From Prevotella sp. UBA5387 (GTDB lineage Bacteria > Bacteroidota > Bacteroidia > Bacteroidales > Bacteroidaceae): DNA of 25,616 nt. Of this stretch, positions 22,797-25,616 are shown one piece after another. Position numbers and translations under genes: made by a program. The notes beneath the pieces were generated by a model. It was not told where the DNA came from, made no database searches, and worked only from the letters and a program-made list of their open reading frames with translations. Every line of letters starts with the position of its first letter. The stretch's first letter is position 1. The stretch spans positions 1 to 25,616 of the forward strand of contig DHOP01000101.1 in the NCBI GenBank assembly GCA_002407775.1, given 5' to 3'.

Positions 22797-23105
22797 AAGA
22801 CGCTCGGTTAGTGATGAAATGATTTAGAGACGACAATCTCAGATTTGACGTAACAAAGTTAAGGATAAAATCTTAAATGCCTGACTTTATGGTGCTAATT
22901 ATGTTGATGATTCCTAATTATAGATTTTAATTTACACCATTGAATCCTGTAGTAACGGTTCCCTAACAAAGGTCTTCAAGAAAACAAAAATGCAGATAAG
23001 GTATCTGAAAAGGTAACTAAGACCAAAAAACTGATAATCAATGAGAGTTCTCCGACAGTACTAAAAATAGAATAAAGAAATCGAGGAAGTTCGCCCCAAA
23101 TAAAA
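22797..23105. other. Intergenic region upstream of GH2
   Basis: About 310 AT-rich nt. The first 27 nt (22797-22823) are part of a segment duplicated at 24097-24168. The GH2 -7 box is at 22854-22861. Beyond about 22870 I see nothing I can name. Confidence 0.6.
22854..22861 (-). promoter_or_regulatory. -7 box of the GH2 gene
   Basis: The minus strand reads TAACTTTG, an exact TAnnTTTG match, about 58 nt before the start codon. No -33 TTTG is obvious. Confidence 0.55.
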
Positions 23106-23327
23106 TCACTTACCCTCTAATTCTGCTCTATCATAAAACCAAGGTTTCTGATAATTTCTACAGTCGACCAATACAATATCGTTGATGAATAAGGCATTTA
23201 CGATTACCTTTACTCTAATAAGAAAATCCGAATCGAAACTCCCTTTTATCACATAAAAACCTATAACTTTGTCATTGATGGGCGACAATCGTAAGTATTG
23301 ATGAGGAATAATTGCCTGTATCATCAT
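23106..23327 (-). CDS. Short hypothetical protein, possibly a gene fragment
   Basis: A 73-residue frame starting MMIQAIIPHQYLRLSPINDK and ending WFYDRAELEGK. It looks protein-like (alternating hydrophobic strands such as VIGFYVIKGSFDSDFLIRVK) but matches no family I know. The frame stays open upstream for about 11 more codons (KGKYYVLSEIRRS) to a stop, without an ATG, and those codons are of similar character. This suggests the 3' part of a longer gene whose start was lost, near a junction by the HXXEE gene. Confidence 0.35.
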   Translation of the reverse strand: MMIQAIIPHQYLRLSPINDKVIGFYVIKGSFDSDFLIRVKVIVNALFINDIVLVDCRNYQKPWFYDRAELEGK

Positions 23328-23398
23328 TGATCGTCTGATTTCCGATAGGACATAATATTTGCCTTTGATCTATTCTCAAATTTAAAAGAAGGAATCGT

Positions 23399-23830
23399 AT
23401 GAAACTCAACAAATATCAGAAACTATGGTTTGCGGTGTTCGGGATGCACACGCTACATCAATTGGAAGAGAGCATCAGTTTCTTCGATTGGTATGTGCAA
23501 TATGCCAACAAGATGGGAGCCTGGGCCATATTGGGTGTTGATAAAGCTCAGTTAGCCATCGCCCATCCGGAGTATTTTGTGTTAGCTTCGTTTGCCCAAC
23601 TGTTCACGACCTCCATGTTGGCCTTTCTATTCAGGAACAACTTGCAAGCCACCAAATGGCTGGTATTCATCTATATCGTCGGCTTGAATTTCTTCCTGAT
23701 TTGGCATGTTGCCTCTTGTTATGTGGTACACTCCTACGCACCAATCATGGTAACCTGCCTTATGGGAATGTTCCTCACACCCGGATGGCTATATCGGTTG
23801 TTCTCGACGGATGAGAAAATTACAAACTAA
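23399..23830 (+). CDS. HXXEE domain membrane protein
   Basis: A 143-residue multi-pass membrane protein. It contains the motif for which the family is named, His20-x-x-Glu23-Glu24 (MHTLHQLEESI), in the first hydrophobic region. Further membrane segments lie at about 57-75, 83-104 and 110-130, with a conserved-looking internal His in FFLIWHVASCYVVHSY. The conserved His/Glu residues suggest a metal- or proton-dependent membrane enzyme, but the family's function is not established. AAGAAGGAA upstream of the ATG is a fair ribosome binding site. It is alone on the plus strand, and a 107-nt module follows 38 nt past its stop. Confidence 0.8.
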   Translation: MKLNKYQKLWFAVFGMHTLHQLEESISFFDWYVQYANKMGAWAILGVDKAQLAIAHPEYFVLASFAQLFTTSMLAFLFRNNLQATKWLVFIYIVGLNFFLIWHVASCYVVHSYAPIMVTCLMGMFLTPGWLYRLFSTDEKITN

Positions 23831-23868
23831 CGCCATAATAACAACACCTTGAAATAATAATCAAAATA

Positions 23869-23975
23869 GCGCAACACCTACAGCGTTGCAACTAACTCAC
23901 ATCATCTCAAGACATGGTTGGCGACTTCCGTCCCCAACCATGCCCTATCAAGAACTCAACGCTTACAGCGTTGAA
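23869..23975 (+). repeat. Three-hairpin 107-nt module, distant copy
   Basis: Same length and layout as 10915-11021, 13 kb away. It has an outer hairpin GCAACACCTACAGCGTTGC (23871-23889), and a central hairpin 23913-23942 with arms CATGGTTGGCG / CCCCAACCATG (10 of 11 pairs). CCCTATCAA comes next, then a second outer hairpin TCAACGCTTACAGCGTTGA (23956-23974). No transposase is next to it. Confidence 0.85.
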
Positions 23976-24096
23976 AAAAAGAAATTTCTACGTGGGAAAT
24001 CAAAATATTCGTCGCATGCACTGTGCCTCAACTAGATGCATACCACTTTCTGGTGTCAAACGCCCATAGATACCACCTTGCCACCCAACCGTCAAT

Positions 24097-24168
24097 GAAA
24101 ACAAGTGCCGAAAATAGCAATAGATGATGTGTGAATCGCATAAGACACAGGATTAGTGATGAAATGAT
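24097..24168 (-). repeat. Duplicate of the GH2 gene start and leader
   Basis: 72 nt match 22752-22823 without gaps, about 63 identical by my count. On the minus strand the copy contains the GH2 leader (ATCATTTCATCACTAA), the ATG (24141) and the first codons (MRFTHHLLL). The frame then diverges and stops at 24028 after 37 residues. It is probably the remnant of a second GH2-type gene or a misplaced duplication. Confidence 0.8.
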
Positions 24169-24207
24169 CAGGGCCTGTGGTTTGACTAGATTTTAATGGA
24201 TTCTATT

Positions 24208-24891
24208 TTATAAATCTTCTCCATTGGCATGATTGTATTCATTATCATAATACATACAGATATAATATTCACCCAAATGTTCATAAATGCGGAACCATAC
24301 AAATTTTTTAGATAGGATTTCCATTAGGACATTATTCAGATTAGATTGAGCATCTTCATTTATTTCATCTGTTGGATTCTTTAGTTGTTCTTCAGAATAT
24401 TTTGCCAATAGCTCTTGTCTAACACGATTTTGAACTGCAATGGTATCAATATTTTCTGGGTTTTGATAGAACGAAGCTTCATATGTCTTATTATTAACTG
24501 ACATTCCATAAGATATATCTTCTTTGTCCGATAACGTGAAGTCTTTATCTAAAGCCGTATATCGCTTATTGTTTTGAAACTGACTGACTAGCCTATTGAA
24601 ACGAATTTTTATATTTGCCTCATCTTGATTTTGTGCATCAGCTACCATAATGCGATATACTTTGTTATTATTGGTAACAATATATAAATTAACTTTCGTG
24701 CCATTGAATTCGCCTGATAAGAATTCATCTCCGCCGACATTTTTGTAAACATACCCTTTCCCAATGAGTTTTCGTTGCATTTCCGATTTTGTGCCATTAA
24801 CAGGAATTCCTAAGAATGTTGTCACATCTTTTTGAGCGAAAGTAGTCAGACTACATAGTGCCAAAACAATTAATGATATTAGTTTTTTCAT
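24208..24891 (-). CDS. Secreted protein of unknown function
   Basis: A 227-residue protein with a standard signal peptide (MKKLISLIVLALCSLTTFA, cut before QKDV). The mature chain begins TTFLGIPVNGTKSEMQRKLI, an opening I recall from many Bacteroidales hypothetical proteins, and continues with a beta-rich domain (GEFNGTKVNLYIVTNNNKVY) and a helical C-terminal part. No catalytic motif is visible. The region is AT-rich compared with the glycosidase genes, a possible sign of recent acquisition. A frameshifted small gene ends 23 nt upstream on the same strand, so the two probably formed an operon. Confidence 0.75.
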   Translation of the reverse strand: MKKLISLIVLALCSLTTFAQKDVTTFLGIPVNGTKSEMQRKLIGKGYVYKNVGGDEFLSGEFNGTKVNLYIVTNNNKVYRIMVADAQNQDEANIKIRFNRLVSQFQNNKRYTALDKDFTLSDKEDISYGMSVNNKTYEASFYQNPENIDTIAVQNRVRQELLAKYSEEQLKNPTDEINEDAQSNLNNVLMEILSKKFVWFRIYEHLGEYYICMYYDNEYNHANGEDL

Positions 24892-24914
24892 AATTAATGT
24901 ATTTTAGATTATGT

Positions 24915-25131
24915 CTATTCATCTCCTGCCACTGCTTCTATAGCAATTCCGTTTCCAACTTGACTTGCCTCAAATCCTTCAGAATATTTACTACAATAAG
25001 AAGGTACTTATATTTGAGGACCTAAAAGGTGCGCCATTTATGATCCATCTCATTGGGGACTCATATTCATCACTTGCCCTTTGGTATCTTCCAAAATAGA
25101 CCCAAACAACAAAATACGATGAAATTAGCAT
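24915..25131 (-). pseudogene. Frameshifted small membrane-anchored protein gene
   Basis: From ATG 25131 the minus strand reads MLISSYFVVWVYFGRYQRAS and on to PMRWIINGAPFRSSNI, then hits stops. One base shifted, the frame continues VPSYCSKYSEGFEASQVGNG to IAIEAVAGDE and a stop at 24915, 23 nt before the next gene. The full span is 72 codons plus one base, so a single inserted base near 25004 explains it. Repaired, it is a 71-residue protein with an N-terminal membrane segment. AAGAAGG lies just before the ATG. I do not recognise the family. A sequencing error is also possible. Confidence 0.6.
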
Positions 25132-25254
25132 AACCTTCTTGTAATTGAAGGTTCAAAAGTTTGTACGATCACATCATTTGTAAAGTTCCAAAGGAACGAG
25201 AATATCTTGTTAAATTAGGGCTATTCCATATTCGGTTATCGTTATTTAATTGCG

Positions 25255-25284
25255 TTTGACGATTTATAAGCGTGTTTAAATTTG
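25255..25284 (+). promoter_or_regulatory. Orphan plus-strand promoter
   Basis: TTTG (25255-25258), 18 nt, then TAAATTTG (25277-25284): both Bacteroidota boxes are matched. No gene follows within the window on this strand, so it may drive a small RNA or a gene beyond the edge. Confidence 0.55.
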
Positions 25285-25372
25285 GCGTTAAGCGAAAAGA
25301 TAAGTTACTTTAAGGTATTGAACTTTAGATAATTATAGGTAACAATCCCTATTGTCTCTGTAGACAAAATTA

Positions 25373-25413
25373 CAGAATTTTTCTTTATATCAAATGAATT
25401 CTGCACTTTTTTT
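25373..25413 (+). terminator. Possible terminator downstream of the orphan promoter
   Basis: CAGAATT (25373-25379) pairs with AATTCTG (25397-25403), and CACTTTTTTTTGC follows at once. The stem is short and AT-rich. Confidence 0.4.
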
Positions 25414-25616
25414 TGCACTGATAGCAAGATATGCCTTTATAGATCATTTTAGACGATTATATCATCGTCAACTACAATAATTAAGTCAGATATCATGGTC
25501 ATCAGAATATTTTTCCACAACTCCTGTTATCAATGTGTTAAGCACTTTTACTTGGAAGAGTTATGCTAACAAAATAGCCTTTTTTGCGAAAGCTATCCTT
25601 TGTGACTTATATCAGA

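Larger units (their letters stand above)
23831..24207. other. Intergenic region with repeat module and GH2-leader copy
   Basis: About 377 nt without an intact gene. It holds the 107-nt module (23869-23975) and the GH2-leader duplication (24097-24168). 23976-24096 shows nothing I can name beyond the 3' end of a short frame read from that copy. Confidence 0.6.
25132..25616. other. AT-rich terminal region without an intact gene
   Basis: About 485 nt. It holds small hairpins (AACCTTC 25132-25138 with GAAGGTT 25147-25153; GTTCCAAAGGAAC 25185-25197; TTGTCT 25352-25357 with AGACAA 25362-25367), a good plus-strand promoter at 25255-25284 and a hairpin plus T-run near 25373-25413. No gene of credible length is seen. 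Confidence 0.6.

Noticed and set aside
24028..24141. 37-residue gene beginning MRFTHHLLLF
   Set aside because: The start is copied from the GH2 gene and the rest is not a credible mature protein; better explained as a duplication remnant.

Overview
The window is a 25.6-kb piece of a Bacteroidota chromosome, most likely Prevotellaceae (Prevotella/Segatella-like). The evidence is an exact TAnnTTTG -7 box (the Bacteroides-type promoter) ahead of many genes, a HU-like protein beside a 'smalltalk' micro-gene, a Bacteroidota-type YidC, secreted GH43 and GH2 glycosidases, and MFSD1-like transporters next to an S9 peptidase. I see no rRNA, tRNA or CRISPR. Genes are mostly on the minus strand. GC content is moderate over most of the window and falls clearly after about 22.8 kb.

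Layout. 1-265: noncoding, with a cloverleaf-like palindrome. 266-5841: two MFS transporters and an exported S9 peptidase that probably feeds peptides to them. 5883-9560: pyrG-yidC operon with a clear promoter and terminator. 9.5-11.2 kb: a repeat island holding a REP-associated tyrosine transposase (RAYT) gene bracketed by two inverted copies of a roughly 107-nt three-hairpin module. 11.2-12.7 kb: a secreted protein and TPR protein operon. 12.99-13.7 kb: a small putative outer-membrane protein on the plus strand. 13.9-17.7 kb: a membrane protein, a smalltalk micro-gene, a HU-like protein, a BrkB/YihY membrane protein and a membrane-anchored protein with a possible operator. 17.8-22.8 kb: GH43 and GH2 glycosidases separated by a dense hairpin cluster and a second RAYT-type gene with a broken start. 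22.8-25.6 kb: AT-richer accessory DNA with an HXXEE membrane protein, another copy of the 107-nt module, a duplicated fragment of the GH2 leader, a secreted protein of unknown function, a frameshifted small gene and an orphan promoter.

How it works together. The peptidase and transporters form a plausible peptide-harvesting set, and the glycosidases a glycan-trimming set. The most unusual signal is the structured repeats. Three copies of one module keep their two outer hairpins and the bases next to the central hairpin, but each has a different central stem that still pairs. Two of these copies enclose the 10.4-kb transposase. A second, unrelated hairpin family surrounds the second transposase. 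This looks like two independent REP/RAYT systems within 10 kb.
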